A stretch of DNA of 64,000 bases, from NCBI GenBank assembly GCA_050297535.1, contig JBNKSV010000004.1, forward strand, positions 26,396-90,395, given 5' to 3'. The translations under genes were made by a program, and so were the position numbers. The stretch is from JAAGZL01 sp050297535 (lineage in GTDB: Bacteria; Pseudomonadota; Gammaproteobacteria; Chromatiales; Chromatiaceae). Of the stretch, positions 63,685 to 64,000 are shown one piece after another (the first letter of the stretch is position 1; each line of letters opens with the position of its first letter). The notes under the pieces were generated by a model, which saw only the letters and a program-made list of their open reading frames with translations, was not told the origin of the DNA and ran no database searches.

Positions 63685-64000
63685 ATGTTATGGATATATG
63701 TTAAAGAATTAATTAAACACGCGCTCAATGTGTATAGCGTGATCTCGTTTTTATTGCTCTTTATCACGCCTTTCCTCTCCGTTTCGAATACAACACAAGC
63801 CATTCTAGGGGTAATATTTGGTCTCATAGCAATAATCGCTGCATCATATTCCACATGGAAGGATCAATATGAAAAAGACAGAAACGGAGAGTTCATTATA
63901 ATTTCAGAACATAACACTCTATCTTGCGGTTCTGTTAATGGAGCAGGAATGATAAAAGACATCTCTAGCGCTGTTTTCAATATCGATTTTGCCAATGGAA
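63685..64000 (+). CDS. Putative two-helix membrane protein (3' end outside window)
   Basis: An ATG at 63685 opens a frame of at least 105 codons to the window edge. Two hydrophobic helices are visible (YSVISFLLLFITPFLS and AILGVIFGLIAIIAASY), followed by a charged soluble part (KDQYEKDRNGEFIIISEHN). I do not recognise a family. The DNA is clearly more AT-rich than xerC, suggesting an acquired region beyond it. Confidence 0.55.
   Translation, partial: MLWIYVKELIKHALNVYSVISFLLLFITPFLSVSNTTQAILGVIFGLIAIIAASYSTWKDQYEKDRNGEFIIISEHNTLSCGSVNGAGMIKDISSAVFNIDFANG

Overview
The window is a stretch of gammaproteobacterial chromosome, probably from a sulfur-oxidising lineage. The gene orders are typically gammaproteobacterial: def-fmt-rsmB-ntrY-ntrX-trkA-trkH facing a LysM gene-dprA-smg-topA; algZ-algR-hemC-hemD-hemX-hemY facing argH; and cyaA-lptM-dapF-DUF484-xerC. 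An aprBA operon for dissimilatory APS reductase sits in this non-sulfate-reducer backbone, which points to sulfur oxidation (inference; no dsr or sox genes are visible). No rRNA, tRNA, CRISPR array, prophage or insertion sequence was recognised.

Layout. 1-2454: 3'-truncated membrane sensor with a c-type haem motif and GGDEF/EAL output, divergent from glk (2592-3575). 3605-7054: a four-gene, translationally coupled TetR/HlyD/ABC exporter unit. 7234-8317: a strong promoter, a structured leader ending in an intrinsic terminator, then a SpeD-like pyruvoyl decarboxylase overlapping a SET-domain gene. 8345-8416: a REP-like palindrome. 8429-13203: a YkgJ Fe-S/Zn cluster protein, aprBA, and a thioredoxin-like/HEAT protein. 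13318-23891 (minus strand): housekeeping run from def to trkH plus a small periplasmic protein. 24185-30444 (plus): LysM protein, dprA, smg, topA, purE, tsaC. 30708-41454: slyX, mlaC-like, hemB, aroE, gloA, gamma-carbonic anhydrase-like, lemA, a GIDE-domain gene, prlC, an SH3 protein, ubiD, an orphan parA. 41502-47679: a cluster of four response regulators and one histidine kinase built around c-di-GMP and HD/HDOD outputs. 47998-55661 (minus): algZR and the haem genes. 55744-63636 (plus): argH, a degenerate GGDEF protein, cyaA, lptM, dapF, DUF484, xerC. The window closes in an AT-rich truncated membrane-protein gene.

How it fits together. Much of the window is signal transduction: two c-di-GMP enzymes, two degenerate relatives, cAMP synthesis (cyaA), NtrYX and AlgZR. 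The remaining parts are tetrapyrrole synthesis (hemB, hemC, hemD, hemX, hemY), potassium uptake (trkAH), envelope functions and core translation/DNA enzymes.

The best candidate for an undescribed system is the leader-RNA/SpeD-like/SET unit at 7234-8317. Next come an NtrX whose AAA+ domain has lost both the Walker A lysine and the GAFTGA loop, and the five-gene receiver cluster. All function calls rest on reading motifs by eye; no searches or folding programs were run.
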